A DNA stretch of 64,000 bases from Conchiformibius sp. Lineage in GTDB: Bacteria > Pseudomonadota > Gammaproteobacteria > Burkholderiales > Neisseriaceae. Both the position numbers and the translations under genes were made by a program. Under the pieces are notes generated by a model that was not told the origin of the DNA, searched no databases, and saw nothing but the letters and a program-made list of their open reading frames with translations. Where the stretch lies: assembly GCA_029984035.1 (NCBI GenBank), contig JASBYJ010000001.1:310001-374000 (forward strand). Direction: 5' to 3'. This document shows positions 51,314 through 59,856 of this stretch, in pieces. Position 1 is the first letter of the stretch. Each line of letters opens with the position of its first letter.

Positions 51314-52183
51314 ATGAAAAAAGTATTGGCTATAAGCATATTGTCGGTGTTGTTGGGTGCTTGTGCAACAAATATGCCATCGCCATCGGCGGATGTTCAA
51401 AAACCGCGTGCGATTGTGGCATTGGCTTTGGGCGGCGGCGCATCTAAAGGATTTGCCCATATTGGCGTCATCAAGGTTTTGAAGGAAAACAATATTCCTG
51501 TGCATATTGTTACGGGAACAAGCGCGGGTGCGGTGGTGGGCAGTCTGTATGCTTCGGGTATGTCGCCCGACCGTATGGAATTGGAAGCGGAGATGTTGGA
51601 CAAATCCGATGTGGTGGATTTAACTTTATCCTCCAAAGGCTTTATCAAAGGAGAGAAATTGCAGGCTTGGATTAACCGCAAAGTTAAAAACCAACCGATG
51701 GAAAAATTTCCGATACGTTTCGGTGCGGTGGCAACCGAGTTTTCCAGCGGCAATATGACGGTGTTCAACAGCGGCAATACGGGACAGGCGGTGCGTGCCA
51801 GCGCCAGTATTCCCAATGTGTTTTTGCCCGTGCAAATCAGCGGCCGCCAGTATGTCGATGGCGGATTGTCGGCACCTGTACCCGTATCCGCCGCAAAGAG
51901 AATGGGGGCGAATTTCGTGATTGCCGTGGATATTTCTGCAAAACCCGAAGCGATGAATTCAGGCAGCGGATTTTGGTCGCAATTGGACCAAAGTCTGAAT
52001 ATTATGAGTACGGCGGCGTTAAACAGCGAATTGGCGCAGGCTCAGGTCGTGATTAAACCCCAAGTGCAAAAATTGGGTGCTGTGGGCGGTTTCGAACAGA
52101 AAGAATTTGCCGTGAAACTGGGTGAAAGTGCCGCCCGTGCAGCGTTGCCGAAAATTAAGGCGGAATTGGCGAAATACCGCTGA
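51314..52183 (+). CDS. Patatin-like phospholipase lipoprotein
   Basis: 289 residues. Signal peptide and lipobox LLGAC put it in the envelope as a lipoprotein. The patatin domain has the oxyanion hole GGGASKGFAHIGVI (about 40-53), the nucleophile serine in GTSAGAVVGSLYASG and the catalytic Asp in DGGLSAPVP. Close to RssA-type proteins but exported. It would cleave lipid acyl esters; targets are unknown. AAAGGA lies six bases before the ATG. Probably a single gene. Confidence 0.88.
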   Translation: MKKVLAISILSVLLGACATNMPSPSADVQKPRAIVALALGGGASKGFAHIGVIKVLKENNIPVHIVTGTSAGAVVGSLYASGMSPDRMELEAEMLDKSDVVDLTLSSKGFIKGEKLQAWINRKVKNQPMEKFPIRFGAVATEFSSGNMTVFNSGNTGQAVRASASIPNVFLPVQISGRQYVDGGLSAPVPVSAAKRMGANFVIAVDISAKPEAMNSGSGFWSQLDQSLNIMSTAALNSELAQAQVVIKPQVQKLGAVGGFEQKEFAVKLGESAARAALPKIKAELAKYR

Positions 52184-52325
52184 CAACTTGGCGTAAACCG
52201 ATACCTTGTGCGTGCTGGCGCGGTTTATGACGGGTATTGAAAAAGTGTGCGGACGGTTAAAGTCTGCACACTTTTTATTTGTATCGAGATGGTCGGGAAA
52301 TGTATGAACCGACAATCCGATTGCG

Positions 52326-52838
52326 TTATTGCAATTGTTCTGCCACGCTGTCTAATCCGCGGTTCAGGCTTTCTATCATGGCGGCGTAACCGTCTCCGTA
52401 TTGCGGGGTGAGCGCATGGAAGCTGCGGCGGCTTCCGTCTGCATAGCGTATGTGTCCGCTGATTTCGGTTTCGCCGCGATAGCTGCCTTGAAAACGGTCT
52501 ATATAGACGGTGTCTGCGGTTTTCAGGCTGCCTGAAAGATGGGCGGGAATGTAGCGGTTTTTGCCCCGGCGGTTTAATTTGTTGGCAAGAGCTGCAGAAA
52601 GGGCTTCGTTGAGCGGTTCCGCCCAACGGTTTTGACGGGAAAAATGCACTCTGTAGGCATCGGTTTGGTATATCAGGCTGTTTTCGGCGGCGGTTTTCGG
52701 TAAGACGGTTTTGAGTGCGGTAACCGTGCCGTTGCCTTCAGGCAGGCGGTAGGCGCTGTCGGGCAGACGGTAGAGTGCGGTGTCGGTGCTGCTGCAGGCG
52801 GCCAGTGCAACGGCGGTAAACAGGCTCAGGTGTTTCAT
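52326..52838 (-). CDS. pqiC: PqiC-type lipoprotein (ABC-transport auxiliary)
   Basis: 170 residues with signal peptide and lipobox (ALAAC). The YmbA/PqiC domain is seen in YRLPDSAYRLPEGNG and RWAEPLNEALSAALANKLNRR and the FQGSYRGETEISGHIRY strand pair. In E. coli PqiC is an outer-membrane lipoprotein that meets the PqiB tube. It overlaps pqiB by four bases (ATGA), so the two are coupled. Confidence 0.85.
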   Translation of the reverse strand: MKHLSLFTAVALAACSSTDTALYRLPDSAYRLPEGNGTVTALKTVLPKTAAENSLIYQTDAYRVHFSRQNRWAEPLNEALSAALANKLNRRGKNRYIPAHLSGSLKTADTVYIDRFQGSYRGETEISGHIRYADGSRRSFHALTPQYGDGYAAMIESLNRGLDSVAEQLQ

Positions 52839-54373
52839 GGTGTTTGCCCTTTGGGAATGGGGTCGTTTGCTTTATGGTTGAAAATCAGTGCATTGGGTTG
52901 TTGTTGCAATAGTTGTAGCAGCGGTTGCGCTTCTTTTAGGGTTCTGTCCAAATGACCGAGCGTTTCGTTGAGATTTTCAGACAGCTTTTGGGTTTCATCG
53001 GCCTTCATCAAACGGTCGGCGGAATGGAGTGCTGATTGCAATTCTTTCAGGCTGCCGTTAAGTTCGGTTACGGTTTTTTCCAGCGGCAGGCGGTTGAATT
53101 TGTCTAATAAAGCCGAAACCTGTTGCGGCAGTTTGTCCAAAGTGGAGCTGTTGGTGGCGATAACGGGGTCGTTGCCGTAGCGTGGGAGAGGTTTGAGCGT
53201 TGGCCCTTTGCTTTCTTCGAGCTCTATCATTTTGCTGCCCAATATCAGATTGTTGCTGCTCATGGTGGCGGCCAATCCGCGGTTTAAGGCTGCCTGAAAG
53301 ACGTTTTGCCAATATTCTTTGCTGTGGTTGGCCGTATCGAAATGGTCGGGTTCGATGCGTATGCGGACGGGAATGCGGTTGTCGGCAAACAGTCTGCCGA
53401 CATCGCTGCTTTGAAAATAGGGTGCATCGGCAACGTTGCCGATGCGTATGCCTTTGTATTCTACGGGTGCGCCCGCTTCCAGTCCGCGTATCGATTGGTT
53501 GAAAAAGGCAACGTAATACAGGGTGCGGCTGCCCGGTTGGCTTTCAATTTCACGGCGGTCGTTATAGATGGTGAAGGTATGGTTGTTTTGAATGGCCGGA
53601 CTTTGAGCCAGGGGCGTATCGAAAGACACCGCTCCTGAGAGAAATGCCGTCAGCGGTGCGCTGTCTATGTGCAGACCGCTGCCGTTCAGATTAACGTTGA
53701 TACCGCTTTCCAACCAAAAGTGGCTGGATTCGTTAAGCAACTCTTCGTTGGGACTGTAAATAAAAATGCTGTATTCAACAGTTTGGTTCTGGGGGTTGAA
53801 ATGTGCGGATTCTACAGTGCCGACAATGTGGTTTTCATATAAAACGGGCGCACCGATTTGTACCATTTTTCGGTTTTTGCCGCGCAAATGCAGCCTGAGA
53901 CCTGCCTGACCGATAGCAGTAACGGGAGGCAGCGCAGATACGGTGAAGATATTGGTCTTTTCTTCGCTGTTGCCCGGTGAGAATGCGATGTAGGAACCTG
54001 AAAGCAATGTACCCAAGCCGGTGATACCATTTTGGTCGATGCGCGGTTTGACCACCCAAAACTGGGTGTCTTTGCGCATCAAATCAGCAGTTTCGCGGCT
54101 CAATTTGGCAGTGATTTCCACACCGCTGCGGTCGGGGCGCAAACGGATATTGCTGACGCGTCCGACTTCTACATTCAAGATGCGGATAGTTGTGGTGTTG
54201 ACGACTATGCCTTCGGCATTGTCCATCAGCAGAGTGATTTCGGGGCCGCGTTCTTGTACGGCATTAATCAGCAGCCAACAGCCTACAACTACGGCGGCCA
54301 GCGGTATCAGCCAAACGGTGGATGCCAGCACTTTGTTGGCGCGTATTTTGGCGGGTTGCGGTGTGGTGTTCAT
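52835..54373 (-). CDS. pqiB: PqiB-type MCE/MlaD-family protein
   Basis: 512 residues; one N-terminal membrane helix (about 16-36), three MCE domains (ITLLMDNAEGIVVNTTTIRI first, the second after residue 160, the third at GLEAGAPVEYKGIRIG) and a C-terminal helical needle. PqiB hexamers stack into a periplasmic tunnel for lipid transport between the membranes. E. coli PqiB is 546 residues. The usual inner-membrane partner gene pqiA is not upstream: 177 bp without a gene separate this start from thiD. AATGAACACC starts at the ATG used. Confidence 0.9.
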   Translation of the reverse strand: MNTTPQPAKIRANKVLASTVWLIPLAAVVVGCWLLINAVQERGPEITLLMDNAEGIVVNTTTIRILNVEVGRVSNIRLRPDRSGVEITAKLSRETADLMRKDTQFWVVKPRIDQNGITGLGTLLSGSYIAFSPGNSEEKTNIFTVSALPPVTAIGQAGLRLHLRGKNRKMVQIGAPVLYENHIVGTVESAHFNPQNQTVEYSIFIYSPNEELLNESSHFWLESGINVNLNGSGLHIDSAPLTAFLSGAVSFDTPLAQSPAIQNNHTFTIYNDRREIESQPGSRTLYYVAFFNQSIRGLEAGAPVEYKGIRIGNVADAPYFQSSDVGRLFADNRIPVRIRIEPDHFDTANHSKEYWQNVFQAALNRGLAATMSSNNLILGSKMIELEESKGPTLKPLPRYGNDPVIATNSSTLDKLPQQVSALLDKFNRLPLEKTVTELNGSLKELQSALHSADRLMKADETQKLSENLNETLGHLDRTLKEAQPLLQLLQQQPNALIFNHKANDPIPKGQTP

Positions 54374-54550
54374 GTGTCAAACGAATACTTTCGGAAAAAC
54401 TATTATAACTCCTATGAGCGGTAAATTACGGTCTTTTTAAGTATTTCTAACGATAGATGCCTGATTGGAGCTTATCGGAGGCATAACATCGGACAGTACA
54501 TAACTCCGAATTGGTTCAATAGTCGAAAAAATCATTCTTTTTGGGGAGTA

Positions 54551-55357
54551 TTAGTTTTCCATCCGCATTGCCCAATGGTTTAAAGGCCCTTGTCCGTTGC
54601 CGATATTCAAAGGGGAGGAGATGGCGGCGGACAGGAGTGCTTTGGCGGTACGTATGGCATGTTCGATACTTGCGCCTTTTGCCAGCTCTGCGGTGATACA
54701 GGCGGACAGTGTGCAGCCTGTGCCGTGCGTATGCCTTGTGAGGGTGCGGGGGCTTTCCAATACGAAACGGTTTTCAGGTGTGAAAACCCAATCTTTACAT
54801 ATCAGGCTGCCTGAATTTTCGCTGTGTCCGCCTTTAATGAGTACGGTTTGGACCCCTTGTGCCTGCAAACGTTCGGCAGCTTCTGCGGCATCGTGGTCGG
54901 TACGAACGTTTATGCCTGTAAGGACGTAGGTTTCAGGCAGGTTGGGGGTTAATACGTTTGCCAGCGGCAGCAGATGGGATTTGAATGCGGCAAGCGCATT
55001 TTTCTGTAGCAGAGGCGTGCCGTCTTTCGCTGCCATAACGGGGTCGAGCACAAACGTGCCGAAATCGTGCTCATGAATTTTTTCGACAATGCCTTCAATC
55101 ATATCGGCTGTGCCGAGCATGCCTGTTTTGAATGCTTTGATGTGGAAATCTGCCGCCAGTGCGTCAAGTTGTGCGCGAACGGTATCGACAGGCAGCATCA
55201 ATGTGGTGCCGATGCCCAAAGTGTTTTGGGCGGTGACGGCGGTAATGACACTGGTGCCGAATACGCGGCGCATTTGGAAGGTTTTCAAATCGGCTTGAAT
55301 GCCGGCACCGCCGCCGCTGTCGGAACCGGCGATGCTTAGGGCTTGAGGGGTAAACAT
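54551..55357 (-). CDS. thiD: Hydroxymethylpyrimidine (phosphate) kinase
   Basis: Phosphorylates HMP and HMP-P in thiamine synthesis; 268 residues of the ribokinase fold. ALSIAGSDSGGGAGIQADLKTF at the start, VLDPVMAAKDGTPLL, and the C-terminal THGTGCTLSACITAELAKG (catalytic Asp region of ribokinases is here Cys-type GTGCT) fit ThiD. I chose ATG 55357, with GGAAG six bases upstream; the frame is open to 55606 across the end of thiM but without homology. It is 32 bp after thiM, in one unit under the TPP riboswitch. Confidence 0.94.
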   Translation of the reverse strand: MFTPQALSIAGSDSGGGAGIQADLKTFQMRRVFGTSVITAVTAQNTLGIGTTLMLPVDTVRAQLDALAADFHIKAFKTGMLGTADMIEGIVEKIHEHDFGTFVLDPVMAAKDGTPLLQKNALAAFKSHLLPLANVLTPNLPETYVLTGINVRTDHDAAEAAERLQAQGVQTVLIKGGHSENSGSLICKDWVFTPENRFVLESPRTLTRHTHGTGCTLSACITAELAKGASIEHAIRTAKALLSAAISSPLNIGNGQGPLNHWAMRMEN

Positions 55358-55389
55358 GGCTGCTTCCGTTTCCGTTGTGCCGGTTTGTT

Positions 55390-56199
55390 TCAGGCAGCCT
55401 GATGCCATACCACGTTGGCGGCTTGGGCGACAGCGGTATGGTCTACGGCTGCCAATGCATCTAAAAAGCGCACCATAAAACTGCCGCTTTGCGTGGGCTG
55501 CAAACCTTGTGCGGCGATTTCTCCTGCAACGGCATAGACTGTGCAGGCTTCTGTCAGTGCGTCCAAGCCTTTTTCCTTGGGGGAAACGGCTAAGAACGCA
55601 CCGCATACGGTACTGAGTAGGCAGCCTGAAGCGGTTATTTTAGGCAGCAGGGGCGTACCGTTGGCGGCAACGGCAGTGCGTTTGCCATCGGAAATGTAGT
55701 CTTTTTCGCCGCTGAGAACAATGAAACACTTGTGTTTGCGTGCTGCCTGTTCGGCAACGTGTTGCAAATCGGCATGGCCTTCGCCTGCATCTACGCCTTT
55801 CGCTTGCCAGTCGGTGTCTGCAAGATAGGCGATTTCGCCTGCGTTGCCGCGTATTGCGGTGATGTCGATTTCTTTCAGCAGACGCATGGCGGCATCGCGG
55901 CGCAAGCGGCTTGCGGCAACGGCAACGGGGTCCAGTACAACGGGAATGCCTGCCTGATTGGCGGCTTTGCCTGCTGCTATCATGGCGTTCAGGTTGTTTG
56001 GGTTGGGCGTGCCCAAATTGAGTACGACCGCATTGCTGATGGAAGCCAGTTCCGCCATTTCTTCGGGACTGTCGGCCATGATGGGTGAGGCGCCCAGTGC
56101 GAGCAGACCGTTGGCGGAGAAATGGGCGGAGACCAGATTGGTGATGTTGTGGATGAGCGGATTACGGCTGCGGATTAAGTCCAAAAATTCGGGTTTCAT
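55390..56199 (-). CDS. thiM: Hydroxyethylthiazole kinase
   Basis: Salvages thiazole for thiamine synthesis; 269 residues. PLIHNITNLVSAHFSANGLLALGASPIMADSPEE (given as adjoining blocks), VLDPVAVAASRLR, AIRGNAGEIAYLA and the C-terminal ITASGCLLSTVCGAFLA with the catalytic Cys match ThiM. AAAGGA lies eight bases before the ATG. First gene of the thiM-thiD unit. It ends HQAA followed by TGA from a perfect DUS. A riboswitch and a terminator hairpin lie upstream. Confidence 0.95.
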   Translation of the reverse strand: MKPEFLDLIRSRNPLIHNITNLVSAHFSANGLLALGASPIMADSPEEMAELASISNAVVLNLGTPNPNNLNAMIAAGKAANQAGIPVVLDPVAVAASRLRRDAAMRLLKEIDITAIRGNAGEIAYLADTDWQAKGVDAGEGHADLQHVAEQAARKHKCFIVLSGEKDYISDGKRTAVAANGTPLLPKITASGCLLSTVCGAFLAVSPKEKGLDALTEACTVYAVAGEIAAQGLQPTQSGSFMVRFLDALAAVDHTAVAQAANVVWHQAA

Positions 56200-56259
56200 G
56201 AAGATTCCTTTGATGGGAGATAAGGGTAAATAAAAGCTGGGATAAGTGTTTCAGACGGT

Positions 56260-56312
56260 AAAAAAACACCGTTCGGGCTGCCTGAAAAGTAAACGGGCAG
56301 CCCGAACGGTGT
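56260..56312 (-). terminator. Riboswitch-controlled terminator upstream of thiM
   Basis: The arms 56266-56282 and 56296-56312 pair perfectly over 17 bp (ACACCGTTCGGGCTGCC and complement) with a 13-nt loop and are followed on the minus strand by seven T residues. It lies 24 nt below the TPP aptamer and 60 bp above the thiM start, the place of an expression platform. The right-hand part of the stem and loop contain a near-DUS. Confidence 0.8.
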
Positions 56313-56335
56313 TCGGTAAAAACGTTGGAGCAAAC

Positions 56336-56421
56336 ATCGGATTCAGTTTCCTACGGCGGTATCAACCGCATCAGGTTCAACGGGTATCATCTCAGTCTGT
56401 TTGCACAGACACCCCGACTAA
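56336..56421 (-). ncRNA. TPP riboswitch (THI element)
   Basis: On the minus strand the conserved parts follow in order: GTCGGGGTG, a P3 stem GTCTGT-GCAA-ACAGAC, CTGAGATGATACCC, GAACCTGATGCGGTTGATACC and GCCGTAGGAAACTGA. These are the thiamine-pyrophosphate-sensing core and the pyrophosphate-sensing arm. When the ligand is bound the downstream hairpin should form and stop transcription of thiM-thiD. Binding is inferred from the match. Confidence 0.93.
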
Positions 56422-56648
56422 AACGCCGCGTATCATGCCATAGCTGTTTGGAGTACGTCAAATGCCGAGTTTTGTGGGTGGCGGATGCGTTTGAAATCGG
56501 GGTGTATATCATTTCGGGCTATGCGCTTGGGCGGTATCAACCGGCAGTATGGCCGTGCGGCATTGCTTGTGTACGGGGTGCGCCAAGTGTGCTGTTTCGT
56601 TGGAACCCGTCTTAGGCTGCCTGAAATGTAATATTGTGAAAACGCATA

Positions 56649-56677
56649 CTTGTTTTTCTTTTCAGGCAGCCTTATAT
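56649..56677 (+). promoter_or_regulatory. Possible heat-shock (sigma-32-like) promoter of clpB
   Basis: CTTGTTT (56649-56655), 14 bp, then CCTTATAT (56670-56677), about 38 bp before the clpB ATG. This is a partial match to CTTGAAA / CCCCATNT. A DUS fills the spacer. Weak but in the expected place. Confidence 0.3.
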
Positions 56678-56714
56678 CTCTTGATACGAGAACACTTTCC
56701 AAGAGGAAAAACAA

Positions 56715-59291
56715 ATGAATACTATGGAATTTACCAGCCGTTTTGCCCAGATATTGCAGCGGGCGCAACAGGACGCACTCACTGCTGATCATGCCTATCT
56801 TGAGGCGGTTCATGTGCTCAATGTATTGTTGCAGGATAAACAAAGCGGTATGTCTGCATTATTGGTGAACGCAGGCGGAAATGTTGCGCAAATCCACCGC
56901 GATGTTCAGGCAGCCTTGAACGGATTACCACGCGTCAGCGGACAGGGAGGCCAGATTCATCCTTCACGCGAGTTACAGAATGTATTGAATCTGATGAATA
57001 AGGCAGCAGCAAAACGCGGCGACAGTTATATCGCCAGTGAGTTGTTTTTACTGGCCTTATTGCAGGAGAATGGAGCTGCAGGCAAGATTTTGAAAGATGC
57101 AGGCGTATCTGAAACAAAATTGCAACAAGTAATCGAACAATTAAACAAAGGAGAAGCTGTGGATAATCCGAATGCAGAAGAATTACGCGAAGCCCTGAAA
57201 AAATACACCCTCGACCTCACCGCCCGCGCCCGCGAAGGCAAGCTTGACCCCGTTATCGGGCGCGATGACGAAATCCGCCGCGCCGTGCAAGTGCTGCAAC
57301 GGCGCACCAAAAACAATCCCGTGTTAATCGGCGAACCGGGCGTGGGCAAAACCGCGATTGTGGAAGGCTTGGCGCAACGGATTGTCAACGGCGAAGTGCC
57401 CGAATCCCTGCGCGACAAACGCCTGCTGGTGTTGGATTTGGCGGCCTTGATTGCGGGCGCGAAATATCGCGGCGAGTTTGAAGAACGCCTCAAAGCCGTG
57501 TTGAACGACTTGGCAAAAGACGATGGCAACACGCTGATTTTTATTGACGAAATCCACACCCTTGTCGGCGCGGGCAAAACGGACGGCGCGATGGACGCGG
57601 GCAATATGCTCAAACCCGCGCTGGCACGCGGCGAGTTGCACTGCATCGGCGCGACCACGCTGGACGAATACCGCCAATACATTGAAAAAGATGCCGCTTT
57701 GGAACGCCGTTTCCAAAAAGTGTTGGTGAACGAACCGAGCGTGGAAGACACGGTGGCGATTTTGCGCGGCTTGCAGGAGCGTTACGAAATCCATCACGGC
57801 GTGGACATTACCGACCCTGCCATCGTTGCCGCCGCCGAGTTGTCCAACCGCTATATTACCGACCGTTTCCTGCCCGACAAAGCCATTGATTTGGTGGACG
57901 AAGCCGCCAGCCGCATCAAAATGGAGCTGGATTCCAAGCCCGAACAGATGGACAAGCTCGACCGCCGCATTATCCAGTTGAAAATGGAAAAAATGCACGT
58001 TGAGAAGGAAACGGACGAGGCTAGCAAAAAACGTTTGCAACTGATTGACGAAGAAATCGCGGTTTTGCAAAAAGAATACGCCGATTTGGACGAAATCTGG
58101 AAAGCGGAAAAAGCGGTGTCGGCAGGCACGGCGGGCTTGAAAAAGCAGATTGACGAAACCAAAGTGCAGATTGAACAGGCGAAACGTCAGGGCGATTTTG
58201 CCCGCGCTTCGGAATTGGAATACGGCGAGTTGCCGAAATTGGCGCAGCAGCTTCAGGCAGCCGAGCAAAGCGGCGGCGGTGCCCAGCCGAACAAGCTGTT
58301 CCGTACCGAAGTCGGCGCGGAAGAAATCGCCGAAATCGTGTCGCGCATGACCGGCATTCCCGTGTCCAAAATGATGGCGGGCGAGCGCGAGAAGCTGTTG
58401 AAAATGGAAGAGGTTTTGCATCAGCGCGTGGTCGGTCAGGACGAAGCGGTGCGTGCGGTGGCGGACGCCATCCGCCGCAGCCGTTCCGGTTTGGCCGACC
58501 CGAACAAGCCCTATGGCAGTTTCCTGTTTCTGGGCCCGACCGGAGTGGGCAAAACCGAGTTGTGCAAAACGCTGGCAGGCTTTTTGTTTGACAGCGAGGA
58601 GCATTTAATCCGCGTGGATATGTCGGAATACATGGAAAAACACAGCATTGCGCGTTTGATTGGTGCGCCGCCGGGCTATGTGGGCTACGAAGAGGGCGGT
58701 TATCTCACCGAGCAGGTGCGCCGCAAACCGTACAGCGTGATTTTGCTGGACGAAGTGGAAAAAGCGCACCCCGATGTGTTCAATATTCTGCTGCAAGTGC
58801 TTGATGACGGACGTTTGACGGACGGGCAGGGGCGCACGGTGGACTTTAAAAACACGGTGATTGTGATGACCAGCAATATCGGCAGCCAGCACATTCAGGA
58901 TTTGGGCGACACCGCCGATTATGCGGCGGTGAAAGCGGCGGTGATGGCGGACGTGAAAGCCTATTTCCGTCCCGAACTGATTAACCGCATTGATGAAGTG
59001 GTGGTGTTTCACGGCTTGGGTCGCGAGCATATCCGCAGCATCGCGCAAATCCAATTGCAAAGTTTGCGCCGCCGTTTGGCAACACAAGATTTGCATTTGG
59101 CGGTTTCCGAAGCGGCGTTGGACGTGTTGGCACAGGCGGGTTTTGACCCGATTTACGGGGCGCGTCCGCTCAAACGGGCGATTCAGGCGGAGTTGGAAAA
59201 TCCGCTTGCCAAAGCCTTGTTGGAAGGGCGTTATGCGGCGGGCGCGACCGTAAGCGTGGATGCAGACGGGGATAATCTGGTGTTTGTTTAA
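56715..59291 (+). CDS. clpB: Chaperone ClpB (Hsp100 disaggregase)
   Basis: 858-residue hexameric disaggregase. N domain (1-145), AAA-1 with GEPGVGKTA and FIDEIHTLVGAGK, a coiled-coil M domain (about 405-525), AAA-2 with GPTGVGKTE, the pore loop in GAPPGYVGYEEGG and a C-terminal oligomer domain. It refolds aggregates with DnaK. AGAGGA precedes the ATG. Base composition changes sharply near 57,180: the first 155 codons use AT-rich codons, the rest GC-rich ones, yet the protein stays intact. Confidence 0.97.
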   Translation: MNTMEFTSRFAQILQRAQQDALTADHAYLEAVHVLNVLLQDKQSGMSALLVNAGGNVAQIHRDVQAALNGLPRVSGQGGQIHPSRELQNVLNLMNKAAAKRGDSYIASELFLLALLQENGAAGKILKDAGVSETKLQQVIEQLNKGEAVDNPNAEELREALKKYTLDLTARAREGKLDPVIGRDDEIRRAVQVLQRRTKNNPVLIGEPGVGKTAIVEGLAQRIVNGEVPESLRDKRLLVLDLAALIAGAKYRGEFEERLKAVLNDLAKDDGNTLIFIDEIHTLVGAGKTDGAMDAGNMLKPALARGELHCIGATTLDEYRQYIEKDAALERRFQKVLVNEPSVEDTVAILRGLQERYEIHHGVDITDPAIVAAAELSNRYITDRFLPDKAIDLVDEAASRIKMELDSKPEQMDKLDRRIIQLKMEKMHVEKETDEASKKRLQLIDEEIAVLQKEYADLDEIWKAEKAVSAGTAGLKKQIDETKVQIEQAKRQGDFARASELEYGELPKLAQQLQAAEQSGGGAQPNKLFRTEVGAEEIAEIVSRMTGIPVSKMMAGEREKLLKMEEVLHQRVVGQDEAVRAVADAIRRSRSGLADPNKPYGSFLFLGPTGVGKTELCKTLAGFLFDSEEHLIRVDMSEYMEKHSIARLIGAPPGYVGYEEGGYLTEQVRRKPYSVILLDEVEKAHPDVFNILLQVLDDGRLTDGQGRTVDFKNTVIVMTSNIGSQHIQDLGDTADYAAVKAAVMADVKAYFRPELINRIDEVVVFHGLGREHIRSIAQIQLQSLRRRLATQDLHLAVSEAALDVLAQAGFDPIYGARPLKRAIQAELENPLAKALLEGRYAAGATVSVDADGDNLVFV

Positions 59292-59300
59292 ACTGAAAAG

Positions 59301-59340
59301 CGGGCTGCCTGAAACGGTTTCAGGCAGCCCGAAAATTTTT
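59301..59340 (+). terminator. DUS terminator after clpB
   Basis: CGGGCTGCCTGAAAC (59301-59315) and GTTTCAGGCAGCCCG (59317-59331) form a near-complete palindrome (the closing pairs make the loop), followed by AAAATTTTT. Ten bases after the clpB stop. Confidence 0.8.
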
Positions 59341-59770
59341 AATGTCTGATGCTTAAACGTGGACGCTGTTCGTTGGCATAAGCGGCGGAAATATTGTTTT
59401 TACACGTTCTGCCACATTTCGGGCAACGCGCACTGCCTACCCATAAATGACTGTTTGTGCTGCCGAAACGTTTTCGGTACATTTCGCAACTTTCTTCCCA
59501 AGCATTTTTGAGATTTTCTGCATCTTGTGTGCCGCGCATACCAAAATAGGGAAAATGATGCAGGAAATAACCGAAAACCGCTTCACAATCTGCCTGATAT
59601 TTCTGCGTATCCAAAATATGCAAATGCCAAAACTCGTCAATATCACGGGCAGGTACAACCGCCGGTATTGGGATATTTTTAAATAGACGGAATATTGTGC
59701 TTGTCCCGGCCGTGACACAGCGGAGCTTGTGCAAGAATGGCGGCAACGTTTCGGCAAAATATAAAAACAC
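59339..59770 (-). CDS. GRDP-like (DUF1399-type) protein, probably shortened
   Basis: 143 residues. The core VPARDIDEFWHLHILDTQKY and DCEAVFGYFLHHFPYFGMRG matches the glycine-rich-domain-protein-like family (pfam07173), with the conserved D-x-x-W-H-x-H and H-H-F-P-Y. A C-terminal CPKCGRTCKN may bind zinc. The first 35 residues do not look like the family, and the ATG lies inside the thrC-side terminator hairpin, so the 5' end may be lost or the true start is internal. Function unknown. Confidence 0.5.
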   Translation of the reverse strand: MFLYFAETLPPFLHKLRCVTAGTSTIFRLFKNIPIPAVVPARDIDEFWHLHILDTQKYQADCEAVFGYFLHHFPYFGMRGTQDAENLKNAWEESCEMYRKRFGSTNSHLWVGSARCPKCGRTCKNNISAAYANEQRPRLSIRH

Positions 59771-59797
59771 CGCGATTTTCGCGGTGTTTGGGTTTTT
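59765..59797. terminator. Non-DUS terminator between thrC and the GRDP-like gene
   Basis: AAACACCGCGA (59765-59775) pairs with TCGCGGTGTTT (59779-59789), 11 bp with a 3-nt loop; TTTTTT follows on the plus strand and TTTTTAT on the minus strand. It should end the thrC transcript. Confidence 0.75.
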
Positions 59798-59856
59798 TAG
59801 GCAGCCTTTGTTGCAAACTTTTATGATGTAAAGGCCGTATTTTGGGCAGTTATGGT

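Noticed and set aside
57324..58604. 426-codon frame on the minus strand
   Set aside because: Opposite the GC-rich part of clpB; long shadow frames are expected there.
59684..59755. Plus-strand gene tail reading CPGRDTAELVQEWRQRFGKI before a terminator
   Set aside because: The frame looks coding for about 20 residues and stops just before a hairpin, but nothing upstream in frame supports a gene, and the stretch is opposite the GRDP-like frame.
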